Of a stretch of 14,366 nt of DNA, positions 6,651-14,366 are shown in pieces. Where the stretch lies: contig CAKVON010000018.1 of the NCBI GenBank assembly GCA_934792625.1, forward strand, positions 1 through 14,366. The letters run 5' to 3'. How positions within the stretch are numbered: the first letter of the stretch is position 1; each line of letters begins with the position of its first letter. Below the pieces are notes generated by a model, which was not told the DNA's origin, did not search any database, and worked only from the letters and a program-made list of their open reading frames with translations. Source of the DNA: an uncultured Atopobiaceae bacterium (lineage in GTDB: Bacteria; Actinomycetota; Coriobacteriia; Coriobacteriales; Atopobiaceae). The translations under genes and the position numbers were made by a program.

Positions 6651-6674
6651 CCGTACAGGAAGAGAGATGCCAAC

Positions 6675-8369
6675 ATGCAGGACCGCGCAGCGCAGCTTGG
6701 GGACAAGGTCGTCTACCAGATCTACGTCCGCAGCTTCAACGACTTCAGCGGGGACGGCATCGGCGACCTCCGGGGCATAACGCAGCGACTGGACTACCTG
6801 AAGCGTCTGGGAGTGGACTACCTCTGGATCACCCCGTTCTTCTCGTCCCCGCAAAACGACAACGGGTACGACGTGGCGGACTACCGCTCCGTGGAGCCCA
6901 TGTTCGGCACGATGGAGGACTTCGACGAGCTTTCGCGCGAGGCGAAGGCGCGCGGAATCGGGCTCATGCTGGACATGGTGTTCAACCACACGTCCACGAG
7001 CCACGAGTGGTTCAGGCGCGCGCTGGCCGGCGACCCCAGGTACCTGGCGTACTACAAGTTTGTGGACGCGGCGCCCGAGGCGACGGCCGCCAAGCCCGGC
7101 GAGCCGCCCACGAACTGGGTGTCGAAGTTTGGCAGAAGCGCGTGGGAGTACGTGCCCGCGCTCCACAAGTGGTACCTGCACCTGTATGACGTGAGCCAGG
7201 CGGACCTGAACTGGGACAACCCCGAGGTGCGCGCAGAGCTGGCCGACGTGGTGCGCTTTTGGAAGGCGAAGGGCGTGAGCGGATTCCGCTTCGACGTGGT
7301 GAACCTGATATCCAAGCCGGATTACCTGGAGGACGACTTCGAGGGCGACGGCCGGCGCTTCTATACCGACGGGCCGCACGTGCACGAGTACCTGCAGGAG
7401 CTGGTGCGCGAGGGCGGGATCGCGGACATGATGACCGTGGGAGAGATGAGCTCCACCTCAATCGAGAACTGCATCCGCTACACGGCGCCTCGCTACCACG
7501 AGCTGACGCAGGCGTTTTCGTTCCACCACCTGAAGGTGGACTACGCTGGCGGCGACAAGTGGGCCCTGGCGGAGCCGGACATCCCCCGGCTGAGGGGGCT
7601 GCTGCGCGACTGGCAGGAGAGAATGACGGCAGGCGGGGGCTGGAACGCGCTGTTTTGGTCCAACCACGACCAGCCGCGCCCGAACTCGCGCTTTGGCGAC
7701 TGCTCCACCCGGGAGCTGTGGCGGCGCTCCAGCGAGCTGCTTCCCGTGTGCACCCACCTGCTGCGCGGCACGCCGTACGTGTACCAGGGCGAGGAGCTGG
7801 GGATGACGAACCCCGACTTCACGAGCATCGACCAGTACCGCGACGTGGAGTCGCTCAACTACTACAAGATCCTGCAGGACGAGGGCAAGACGCCGGCGGA
7901 GGCGTTCCGCATCGTGCGCGAGCGCTCGCGCGACAACTCGCGCACGCCCGTGCAGTGGGACGGCGGCACGAACGCCGGCTTTACCAGCGGCACGCCGTGG
8001 ATTGGCATCCCCGCGAACCACACGTACGTGAACGCGGCGGACGAGATGGCAGACCCGGACTCCGTGTGGAGCTTCTACCGGCACATCATCGCGCTGCGGA
8101 AGGAGTGCCCCGTCATCCAGGCGGGCGACGTGCGCTTCCTGGACGCGGCATCGGACAAGGTCATCGCGTACGAGCGGACGCTTGGGGACGCCGCACGCGG
8201 GCCGCGGCGGCTGGTCGTGGCGTGCAACTTTGGCGGCGTGGACGCGGCGGCGCTTCCGGCGAGCGCGGTCGAGGGCGGCTCGGTGTTGATAGAGAACTGC
8301 GACGAGCACCGCATCCAGGACGGGACGCTCGTGCTGGGGCCGTGGTGCGCCGTGGCGTTCGCCTGGTAG
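6675..8369 (+). CDS. treC: Trehalose-6-phosphate hydrolase (GH13)
   Basis: This cytoplasmic glycoside hydrolase of family GH13 has 564 residues, the usual length for TreC/TreA. It hydrolyses trehalose 6-phosphate to glucose and glucose 6-phosphate. The (beta/alpha)8 barrel opens VVYQIYVRSFNDFSGDGIGD, with QNDNGYDVADY near residues 60-70 and DMVFNHTS at 100-107. The catalytic residues are the nucleophile Asp207 in GFRFDVVN, the acid/base Glu257 in TVGEM, and the transition-state stabiliser Asp332 in WSNHDQPR. GH13 oligo-1,6-glucosidases share these motifs, so the substrate is inferred from the adjacent treR and fused PTS permease. The ATG at 6675 follows AGGAAGAGAG; an earlier ATG at 6667 is out of frame. 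It lies 163 bases after treP, with two hairpins in between, and probably belongs to the same TreR-controlled transcript. Confidence 0.9.
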   Translation: MQDRAAQLGDKVVYQIYVRSFNDFSGDGIGDLRGITQRLDYLKRLGVDYLWITPFFSSPQNDNGYDVADYRSVEPMFGTMEDFDELSREAKARGIGLMLDMVFNHTSTSHEWFRRALAGDPRYLAYYKFVDAAPEATAAKPGEPPTNWVSKFGRSAWEYVPALHKWYLHLYDVSQADLNWDNPEVRAELADVVRFWKAKGVSGFRFDVVNLISKPDYLEDDFEGDGRRFYTDGPHVHEYLQELVREGGIADMMTVGEMSSTSIENCIRYTAPRYHELTQAFSFHHLKVDYAGGDKWALAEPDIPRLRGLLRDWQERMTAGGGWNALFWSNHDQPRPNSRFGDCSTRELWRRSSELLPVCTHLLRGTPYVYQGEELGMTNPDFTSIDQYRDVESLNYYKILQDEGKTPAEAFRIVRERSRDNSRTPVQWDGGTNAGFTSGTPWIGIPANHTYVNAADEMADPDSVWSFYRHIIALRKECPVIQAGDVRFLDAASDKVIAYERTLGDAARGPRRLVVACNFGGVDAAALPASAVEGGSVLIENCDEHRIQDGTLVLGPWCAVAFAW

Positions 8370-8453
8370 CGGCAGACAACTGCAAACGTACCCAGTCGCG
8401 TGTACAGGCGCCCGCACGCCCGCAGATAGCCGCAAGCACAAGGGTTGTTTTTC

Positions 8454-8485
8454 TCGCCCGCGGGGCCACCTCCCTCCGCGGGCGA
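8454..8485 (+). terminator. GC-rich hairpin downstream of treC
   Basis: TCGCCCGCGG (8454-8463) and CCGCGGGCGA (8476-8485) form a perfect 10-base-pair stem with a 12-base loop, about 85 bases after the treC stop. A TTTTT run lies before the stem (about 8448-8452) rather than after it, so it is not a canonical terminator on the plus strand. It is the only candidate end signal for the tre transcript. Confidence 0.4.
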
Positions 8486-8529
8486 CTCATACGGATGGCT
8501 CATATGGGACCCAAGCAGTTACAAACTGC

Positions 8530-9338
8530 GGCATCCGCGAGACCGACTCGACGGTTGCCACCGCCATCAGGACCATCGTTGTCCTAGCGTTTGCCTGGGT
8601 CATGGTCGCGGCGGTGGGCTCGGCGGGGCAGATTGCCTCGATTGCGCCTATGACCTGGGCGTTCTTGGGCCTCTCCGGCCTGGCTACGGGTGCCTCGTGG
8701 CTGTGCTACTTCAAGGCGCTCCAGTTGGGAGACGTCAACAAGGTCGTGCCTATCGACAAGTCCAGCACCGTTCTCACCATGCTCCTTGCCTTCCTGCTGC
8801 TGGGCGAGCTTCTGAGCCGGGCAAGCGTCGTCGCCATGGTGCTTATCCTCGCCGGCACGCTGATGATGATCGAGCGCAAGCCGGCTGCGCCCTCGGCGGG
8901 CGTCCCGTCCAAGGGAGGCTCCTGGCTGGTGTTCGCCGTGCTCTCGGCCGTGTTTGCCAGCTTGACGGCCATTCTGGGCAAGGTGGGCATCGAGGGCGTG
9001 GAGTCCAACCTGGGCACGGCCGTCAGGACCATCGTGGTGCTGGTCATGTCCTGGGTCATGGTCGCCGTGACGGGCAAGGCGGGCACGGTCCGCGCCGTTC
9101 CCCGCCGCGAACTTCTCTTCATCTGCCTCTCTGGCCTGGCCACGGGCGCCTCGTGGCTCTGCTACTACAAGGCGCTCCAGGAGGGCCTGGCCAGCGTCGT
9201 GGTGCCCATAGACAAGCTGAGCATCCTCGTGACCATTGGCTTTTCTCGCCTGGTGTTTGGCGAGAAGCTCACGCCCGCTCCGGCGCCGGCCTGGCGCTCA
9301 TCGTTGCCGGCACGCTGCTCATGGTGTTCGTGAGGTAG
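8530..9338 (+). pseudogene. EamA/DMT-type transporter, tandem duplicated, broken at both ends
   Basis: This encodes two EamA-like membrane halves of about 115-140 residues each. The first runs from GIRETDSTVATAIRTIVVL to LILAGTLMMIERK, the second from AVLSAVFASLTAILGKVGIE onward. Both contain LSGLATGASWLCY, then KALQ and VVPIDK, and about half of their aligned residues are identical. This suggests duplication of a single-domain (about 140-residue) transporter. The first half lacks its first membrane segment (the counterpart of the ALSAVFA...AKV stretch). Homology begins abruptly near 8530, with no start codon or ribosome-binding site in frame before it. The first in-frame ATG is at 8602, inside a membrane segment. 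Near the end, the frame after GEKLT (about 9274-9281) slips. The expected ending GLALIVAGTLLMVFVR is read only in another frame to a TAG at 9336-9338; the original frame stops at 9333. Family members export or import small metabolites; the substrate is unknown. I consider it non-functional. Confidence 0.75.
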
Positions 9339-9445
9339 GCGAGAAGAGCCGGCGCATGCCCGCGGGCGAGCTCGGCGCCCCGCCGGCGCTTCTGCCCGGT
9401 GGGCCGGCATGCCACAATGGCGGCGAGAAGAACGGAGAAGGCCGC

Positions 9446-10024
9446 ATGATCTTGTCGCTTGTCCCCATGGAGGGGGTCACGGGGCACGTGTTCAGGTGTG
9501 TCCACGCCGAGTGCTTTGGCGCGCTCGACCGCTACTACACGCCCTTTGTGGCTCCGTCGCAGGTGGGAAAGGGGTTTGTTGGCCGTGCGAAGAAGGAGCT
9601 GGACCCCGCGGCCAATGAAGGGCTGGACGTGGTTCCGCAGCTCCTGACCCGTGACGCGGACCGGTTTGTGTGGGCGGCCGGCCTTCTGCAGCGGATGGGC
9701 TACCGCGAGGTCAACCTCAATGCGGGCTGCCCCTCGGGCACCGTGGTCTCCAAGGGCAAGGGCGCGGGCTTCCTACGGGAGCCGCGGGAGCTGGAGGCTT
9801 TTTTGCGGGACGTGTGCGAGAGGTCACCTCTGCCAGTCTCGGTCAAGACGCGCATCGGCGTGGAGAAGGACGACGAGTACGGAGAGGTCCTGGCCGCCTA
9901 CTGCCGCTGTCACCTGGCGGAGCTGATTGTGCACCCGAGGCTGCGGGTAGACGCCTACCGGGGAACGCCGCGCGAGCCCTACGGGCGCACGCTGGAGGAG
10001 GCGCCCTTTGCCGTGGCCTACAAC
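9446..10024 (+). pseudogene. dus: tRNA-dihydrouridine synthase, 5' fragment
   Basis: Residues 1-193 match the N-terminal two thirds of a Dus protein, an FMN enzyme that reduces uridine to dihydrouridine in tRNA. Visible landmarks are the start LVPMEGVTGHVFR (family A-P-M-x-G-V-T-D), the catalytic-cysteine block VNLNAGCPSGTVVSKGKGAG (Cys95), VKTRIGVE (about 133-140) and ELIVHPRL (about 159-166). The protein reaches PFAVAYN, where the family continues with a G-D motif and about 120 more residues including the helical tRNA-binding domain. Instead it switches directly to transporter sequence. The frame stays open through the joint and ends at 10222. The start ATG at 9446 has GGAG about eight bases upstream and follows the broken EamA gene on the same strand. 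With the C-terminal part of the barrel and the RNA-binding domain lost, activity is very unlikely. Confidence 0.8.
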
Positions 10025-11222
10025 ATGGCGTATCTCTCCGGACGTTTCTCCACGCGCAAGCTGGTTTTCTTTGCGTGCGGCTACCTTGTTGTCGGAGAGG
10101 CGCTTTGTTTTTGTCGCGCCTTCCTTTGCGGTGTTGCTGCCGAACAGAATCCTGCAGGCTGCGGGTTCGGGCATCCTCTTTCCCCTCATGATGAACGTCG
10201 TTCTGACCTGTGCCCCTCGTGAGAAGCTGAGCCTCTTCATGAGCCTTGGTGCTGTCTGCATCACGCTGGGGCCGGCGTTTGGCCCCGTTGTCTCGGGTCT
10301 CATGTGCACCCTGTTTGGCTGGCGCGCGATTTTTGTCGTGCCGTTTGTGGGAGGCGTCGTAGTGGCGCTCGCCGCTATCAAACTTGTTCGAAACGTGGGC
10401 GAGCGTATCCAGGCTTCGCTGGACGTCCTGTCCGTCGCCCTCCTCGCCGCTGGCATCACGATCTTCGTGTTTGCGGTTGGCGAGTTCTCCACGAACATTA
10501 TGCTTGCGGTGGGCGGACTTCTCGTCTCGTTCGTTCTTCTCGGCATGTTTGCCTGGCGTCAGCTGGGGCTTGAACATCCCGTGCTCAACGTTCGTCCTAT
10601 GGGCAGTATGGACTTCTGGCCCGCTTGCGCGCTCGTTGTGGTCTCGATGATGACCTCGTTCTCGATGAGTGTGCTCCTGCCCCTGTATTTTAAGGGCGCG
10701 TATGGCACGAGCGCCTTTGCCGCGGGCCTCTTCATTCTTCCCGCAATTGCGGTCAATGCCGTGGCCTCCGTTGCTGGTGGCAGGCTGATGGACGGACACG
10801 GCCCTTGGCCTCTTCTGCCGGTGGGATTCGCGCTTATCGCGGTGGGCCAGATCGGAGTTGCGCTTACGGCAACTAGCATGAGGCTGTGGGTCGTTGTTCT
10901 GCTTACGGCCGTGGTGTTTGCGGGCGTTGGCCTTGTGATGTCGCCCTCTCAGACCGCCGGCCTGAAGACGTTGTCCGTCGCCGAGCACACGCATGGAACG
11001 GCCCTGCTCAACACCTGGAACATGATTGCCGCGTCGTTTAGTCCCTCGCTGTTTATCGGGCTGCTTTCCAGCTCTGCCGCGGCCGCTGCTGCCGCTGGTT
11101 CCGCTGCCGGGATGTCGCAGGCCATAGGCTTTTCCTCGGCCGTTCGCGTTGCGGCCGGCATTGCCGTTGTGGGATTCGTGATCTCGCTCGCATATGCGTT
11201 TAGGCAGCGCAGGTCGCATTAG
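10025..11222 (+). pseudogene. MFS (DHA2-like) transporter lacking its N-terminus, frameshifted
   Basis: The encoded protein is a major facilitator superfamily transporter, probably a proton-coupled drug exporter of the 14-helix DHA2 type. Homology begins at the end of the second membrane segment with MAYLSGRFSTRKLVFF (the G-x-x-x-D-R-x-G-x-[RK] motif A region). It continues with RILQAAGSGILFPLMMNVVL and motif C, LGPAFGPVVSG, near 10267-10299. The rest is hydrophobic to a basic C-terminus (FRQRRSH). The first 60-70 residues are missing, replaced by the dus fragment. At TTTTT (10108-10112) the frame changes: upstream EALCF is in the dus frame, while VAPSFAVLLPN and the remaining 370 residues are in the next frame. 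One extra T would explain this. The downstream frame has no start codon of its own except an ATG at 10008 that lies inside the dus fragment. A functional product is unlikely. Confidence 0.75.
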
Positions 11223-11227
11223 GTAGA

Positions 11228-11267
11228 GGGGACGCAACGCGCTCAGTGATGAATGCGTCGCGCCCCC
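11228..11267. terminator. Stem-loop between convergent genes
   Basis: GGGGACGCAACGC (11228-11240) and GCGTCGCGCCCCC (11255-11267) pair at 11 of 13 positions around a 14-base loop. It lies in the 62-base gap between the convergent MFS remnant and parC, where a shared terminator is expected. Neither side has a strong thymine run. Confidence 0.45.
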
Positions 11268-11284
11268 ATATTTGCGTTTGGCCC

Positions 11285-13519
11285 TTAGTCGAACAGGTTG
11301 GGCATGTCGTCTTCCTTCATGAGGGCGCCAGCACAGGGTAGGGCCTGGGCGGTGAACTTCTCTGTCCAGGCCTCGCTTCCCAGGAAGTCCTCGATCGCGC
11401 CCACGGCAGTGACGATGCGGTTCTTCTTGGCGGTGAAGGCTCGGACGCCCTGGGTGTTGGTGGTTGTCTTGGTCTTGAGAAGGGACGTGTTGAAGTTCAT
11501 CAGGCGGCCGTCGTTCGAGACGAGTGCGAGGTCGCGATCCTCCTTGAGCACCTGGGCGTAGAGCAGCTTGCTGCCGCCGTAGATGGCGTTCTTAAGGCGC
11601 TTGCGGTTGGTCTTGGTGACATAGCCTGCGAGTGCGACGCGGGCGACGCGACCGTCCTCAAAGGCGAACAGCATGTCGGCCTTGTAATCCTCGGGGTCGG
11701 CGGCCCAGATTACGGACTCGTCGGGGTCCATCCCGAGGTCGGTCGGCAGGTACGAGCCGAGCTGCGCCGACTTGGTGTCGTCGAATGAGGCGACCTTGCA
11801 CTTGTACACCTGGCTCTTGTTGGTGAACACAAGAAGCTCGTGGGTGTTGGAGGACGGGAACTCGATGAATGGCTCATCACCGTCCTTGTACTTGAGCGCG
11901 GCGCCCGTCTTGAGTACGCGGTCCGTCATCTTCTTGAGGTAACCGTCGCGCGAGAGCATCATCGTGACGGGATACTCCTCGACCTCGGGCTCCAGGCTCA
12001 CCTCGACGATGTCGGACGGGTCGACCCTGCCCGTGCGGCGCGGCGTCACGTACTTCTTGTTGACCGCGGCCAGCTCGTCGCCGATGACCCCCTTGATCTT
12101 CTCCTCGCTGGAGAGAATGTCCTTAAGCTCGGCAATGTCGCCCTCGAGCTTGGCGATGTCCTTGGTGCGGTTGAGGATGTACTCCTCGTTGATGTTGCGG
12201 AGCTTGAGCTCGGCGACGAATTCCGCCTGGGTCTCGTCGATGCCAAAGCCCTTCATGAGGTTGGGAACGACCTCGGCCTCGAGCTTGGTTCCGCGGATGA
12301 TGGCGATGGCCTTGTCGATGTCGAGCAGAATCGCCTCGAGGCCATGCAGGAGGTGCAGGCGCTCGGACTTCTTGTCCAGGTCAAAGCTTATGCGACGACG
12401 CGTGGACTGAATTCGCCACTCAACCCATTCGTGCAGGATCTGGCGCACGCCCATGACGCGGGGGTATCCGTCGACCAGCACGTTGAAGTTGCACGAGAAC
12501 GAGTCCTGCAGCGTGGTCAGTCGGAACAGCTTGGCCATGAGGTCGTCGGGATTGACGCCGCGCTTGAGGTCGATGGCGATGCGCAGGCCCGAGAGGTCGG
12601 TCTCGTCGCGGATGTCGGAAATCTCGCGCACCTTGCCCTCCTTGGAGAGCTTGACGATGCGCTCGATTATGACGTCGGTCTTTGTGGTGTACGGGATCTC
12701 GTAGACCTCGACGATGCGCTCCTCGGGAATCCAGCGCCAGCGGGAGCGAATCTGGAAGCTGCCTAGGCCCGTCTCGACGATGCGCTCCATCTCCTCGCGA
12801 CGGTAGATGATCTCGCCGCCCGTGGAGAAGTCGGGCATGGGCATGTACTCGAGCAGGTCGCACTCGGGATCCTCGAGGTAGTGCATCGTGGCGGTGCAGA
12901 CCTCATTGAGGTTGAAGCCACAGATGTCGGATGCCATGGCGACGCCGATGCCCTTGTTGGCGGACACCAGGATGTTGGGGAACGTGGTGGGCAGCAGGCG
13001 CGGCTCCTTCATGGCGCCGTCGTAGCTGTCGATGAAGTCCACCGGGTCCTTGTCGATGTCCTTGAAGATTTCGGCGCAGATGGGGGAGAGCTTCGCCTCG
13101 GTGTAACGCGAGGCGGCGTAGCTCAGGTCGCCCGAGTAATACTTGCCGAAGTTGCCCTTGGACTCGACGAAGGGCGTCAGTAGCGCCTCGTTGCCGGTGG
13201 CAAGACGAACCATCGTCTCGTAGATGGCGGCGTCGCCGTGCGGGTTGAGCTTCATGGTCTGGCCCACGATGTTTGCGCTCTTCTGGCGCTCGCCCTTGAG
13301 CAGACCCATCTTGTACATGGTGTAGAGCAGCTTGCGGTGCGACGGCTTGAAGCCGTCGATCTCGGGGAACGCGCGCGAGACGTTGGTGCTCATGGCGTAG
13401 GGCATGTAGTTGGTCTCGAGCGTCTCCGTGATGGCCTGCTCCGTGACCTCGGAGTGCAAGCCGATGACGTTCTCGGCGTTGACCTGCTTCTTTTTGTGCT
13501 GCGTCTTCTTCTTTGCCAC
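11285..13519 (-). CDS. parC: DNA topoisomerase IV subunit A
   Basis: This 744-residue type IIA topoisomerase A subunit cuts and rejoins DNA; with ParE it decatenates chromosomes and relaxes supercoils. The winged-helix/tower part begins EVTEQAITETLETNYMPYAM. The catalytic tyrosine is Tyr139 in AASRYTEAKLS. A long coiled tower region covers about residues 340-470. The C-terminal domain (about 490-735) has beta-pinwheel repeats such as LSRDGYLKKMTDR, FTNKSQVYKCK and SNDGRLMNF. The GyrA box (Q-R-R-G-G-[KR]-G) is not visible, which supports topoisomerase IV over gyrase, as does linkage to a ParE-like gene. In the quinolone-contact region the residues are HGDAAIYE (94-101), with Ala97 where E. coli GyrA has Ser83 and Glu101 where it has Asp87. 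The start is GTG at 13519, preceded by AGAGGG. It lies 81 bases after parE on the same strand. The N-terminus is lysine-rich. Confidence 0.88.
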   Translation of the reverse strand: MAKKKTQHKKKQVNAENVIGLHSEVTEQAITETLETNYMPYAMSTNVSRAFPEIDGFKPSHRKLLYTMYKMGLLKGERQKSANIVGQTMKLNPHGDAAIYETMVRLATGNEALLTPFVESKGNFGKYYSGDLSYAASRYTEAKLSPICAEIFKDIDKDPVDFIDSYDGAMKEPRLLPTTFPNILVSANKGIGVAMASDICGFNLNEVCTATMHYLEDPECDLLEYMPMPDFSTGGEIIYRREEMERIVETGLGSFQIRSRWRWIPEERIVEVYEIPYTTKTDVIIERIVKLSKEGKVREISDIRDETDLSGLRIAIDLKRGVNPDDLMAKLFRLTTLQDSFSCNFNVLVDGYPRVMGVRQILHEWVEWRIQSTRRRISFDLDKKSERLHLLHGLEAILLDIDKAIAIIRGTKLEAEVVPNLMKGFGIDETQAEFVAELKLRNINEEYILNRTKDIAKLEGDIAELKDILSSEEKIKGVIGDELAAVNKKYVTPRRTGRVDPSDIVEVSLEPEVEEYPVTMMLSRDGYLKKMTDRVLKTGAALKYKDGDEPFIEFPSSNTHELLVFTNKSQVYKCKVASFDDTKSAQLGSYLPTDLGMDPDESVIWAADPEDYKADMLFAFEDGRVARVALAGYVTKTNRKRLKNAIYGGSKLLYAQVLKEDRDLALVSNDGRLMNFNTSLLKTKTTTNTQGVRAFTAKKNRIVTAVGAIEDFLGSEAWTEKFTAQALPCAGALMKEDDMPNLFD

Positions 13520-13562
13520 GATTCCCTCTTGAAACGTCTCTTGGGCCGGTCCGTTGCGTCGT

Positions 13563-13592
13563 TGCGGCCAAAGGCGTGTTACCCTGGCCGCA
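13563..13592 (-). other. parE-parC intercistronic hairpin
   Basis: TGCGGCCA (13563-13570) and TGGCCGCA (13585-13592) form a perfect 8-base-pair stem with a 14-base loop, starting nine bases after the parE stop codon. There is no thymine run, so read-through into parC is expected. It may stabilise the parE message or tune the ParE:ParC ratio. Confidence 0.5.
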
Positions 13593-13600
13593 CTTTTGCG

Positions 13601-14366
13601 TTACTGCAGGTCCAGCTGGTCCAGATACTCTTTGCCGTGCTCGGCGATGTGGCGCTTGCGCCCCTCGTCGTCGTTGCCCAGCAACAGGTTGAACATGGTC
13701 TCCATCTTGGCTACGTCCTCGGGCTCCACCTTGATTAGGCGGCGCGTCTCGGGGTTCATGGTGGTGAGCCACATCATGTCGGGGTCGTTCTCACCGAGAC
13801 CCTTCGAGCGGTTGATGGAACACTTCTGGTCGCCGATTTCCTTCAGGACGTCGTTCTTCTCGAGCTCGGTGTAGGCGAAGTAGGTCTTCTCCTTGCAGTT
13901 GATCTCGTAGAGCGGCGACTCCGCGATGTAGACGTAGCCCTCGTCGATGAGTGTGGGCACCAGGCGATAGAGCATCGTGAGGATGAGCGTGCGGATGTGG
14001 TAGCCGTCGACATCGGCATCCGTGCAGATGATGACCTTGCTCCAGTTGAGGTTGTCCAGGTCGAAGGTGGCGAGGTTCTTGATGCGCCTGTCCTTGATCT
14101 CGACGCCGCAGCCCAGCACGCGCATGAGGTCCATGATGATGTCGGACTTGAAGATGCGCGGATAGTCCTCCTTGAGGCAGTTGAGGATCTTGCCTCGGAC
14201 CGGCATGACGCCCTGGAACTCCGCGTCGCGCGACGTGCGGATGGCGCCTGCCGCCGAGTCGCCCTCTACGATGTAGATCTCTCGGCGGCTCTTGTCCTTC
14301 GAGCGGCAGTCGATGAACTTCTGCACGCGGTTGGCCATGTCGGTCTTCTGCTGCAGGTTGGTCTTG
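13601..14366 (-). CDS. parE: DNA topoisomerase IV subunit B (C-terminal part)
   Basis: This is the C-terminal 255 or so residues of a ParE/GyrB-type ATPase subunit. The frame is open to the right edge, so the ATPase and transducer domains lie outside the window. The TOPRIM domain is clear. YIVEGDSAAGAIRTSRD carries the catalytic glutamate, and ICTDADVDGYHIRTLILT carries the D-x-D metal-binding pair. The C-terminal YKGLGE-like region is present as INRSKGLGENDPDMMWLTT, followed by RRLIKVEPEDVAKMETMFNL. GYHI in place of the GyrB GSHI, and the downstream parC, favour topoisomerase IV over gyrase. It ends with a TAA at 13601-13603 and is followed by parC after 81 bases. The quinolone/TOPRIM metal site looks intact. 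Confidence 0.88.
   Translation of the reverse strand, partial: KTNLQQKTDMANRVQKFIDCRSKDKSRREIYIVEGDSAAGAIRTSRDAEFQGVMPVRGKILNCLKEDYPRIFKSDIIMDLMRVLGCGVEIKDRRIKNLATFDLDNLNWSKVIICTDADVDGYHIRTLILTMLYRLVPTLIDEGYVYIAESPLYEINCKEKTYFAYTELEKNDVLKEIGDQKCSINRSKGLGENDPDMMWLTTMNPETRRLIKVEPEDVAKMETMFNLLLGNDDEGRKRHIAEHGKEYLDQLDLQ

Noticed and set aside
4520..6706. Long minus-strand frame (728 codons) opposite treP
   Set aside because: It is a shadow of treP caused by high GC content at third positions. Its translation is a low-complexity mixture of G, D, A, R and H with no domain.
7259..8587. Long frames overlapping treC on both strands
   Set aside because: treC has complete catalytic motifs and a proper start. 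The other frames are arginine/alanine-rich shadows.
8530..11222. Mobile element causing the gene breaks
   Set aside because: No transposase, integrase or terminal inverted repeats are visible at 8530 or 10024. The breaks look like simple deletions and one-base indels.
11840..12766. Plus-strand 308-codon frame opposite parC
   Set aside because: It is a shadow frame rich in L, D, V and E, lacks a ribosome-binding site, and lies wholly inside the intact parC gene.

Overview
The window is GC-rich and looks like chromosomal DNA of an anaerobic or fermentative actinobacterium. A member of the Coriobacteriia (Olsenella, Collinsella or Atopobium relatives) is my best guess. This rests on GC-rich codon use, a PTS-based trehalose locus and a Firmicutes-like topoisomerase IV pair. 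It is an inference, not a placement by alignment.

Layout. (1) Bases 1-1039 contain no gene I can defend. They hold one clear intrinsic terminator, two other strong dyads and a dense cluster of GAGTAAA/TTTACTC words on both strands. (2) Bases 1040-2155 carry two minus-strand genes: a CpcT/CpeT-like small protein and an unrecognised 153-residue protein. (3) Bases 2282-3307 carry the remnant of a YdeI/OmdA-like gene, then an MBL-fold hydrolase whose best ribosome-binding site and ATG are out of frame with its body. (4) Bases 3471-8369 are a complete trehalose unit: a divergent GntR/UTRA repressor (treR), two palindromic operators, a PTS permease with fused EIIB, EIIC and EIIA domains (treP), two GC-rich intercistronic hairpins, and trehalose-6-phosphate hydrolase (treC). 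(5) Bases 8530-11222 are a decayed stretch. It has an EamA-type transporter lacking its 5' end and frameshifted near its 3' end, then a 5' fragment of a tRNA-dihydrouridine synthase gene joined in frame to an MFS drug-transporter gene lacking its 5' end, with a frameshift soon after the joint. (6) Bases 11285-14366 are an intact minus-strand topoisomerase IV operon, parE (partial, entering from the right edge) then parC.

How the genes work together. TreP imports trehalose and phosphorylates it to trehalose 6-phosphate. TreC splits that into glucose and glucose 6-phosphate. TreR probably blocks treP-treC by binding the two palindromes until trehalose 6-phosphate accumulates. ParE and ParC form the heterotetramer that decatenates daughter chromosomes. 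The broken genes lie between these two healthy units and show no shared function.

I found no convincing new multi-gene system. The most unusual items are the dus-MFS chimeric junction, the GAGTAAA word cluster at the left end, the out-of-frame start of the MBL gene, and the tandem-duplicated, doubly broken EamA gene.
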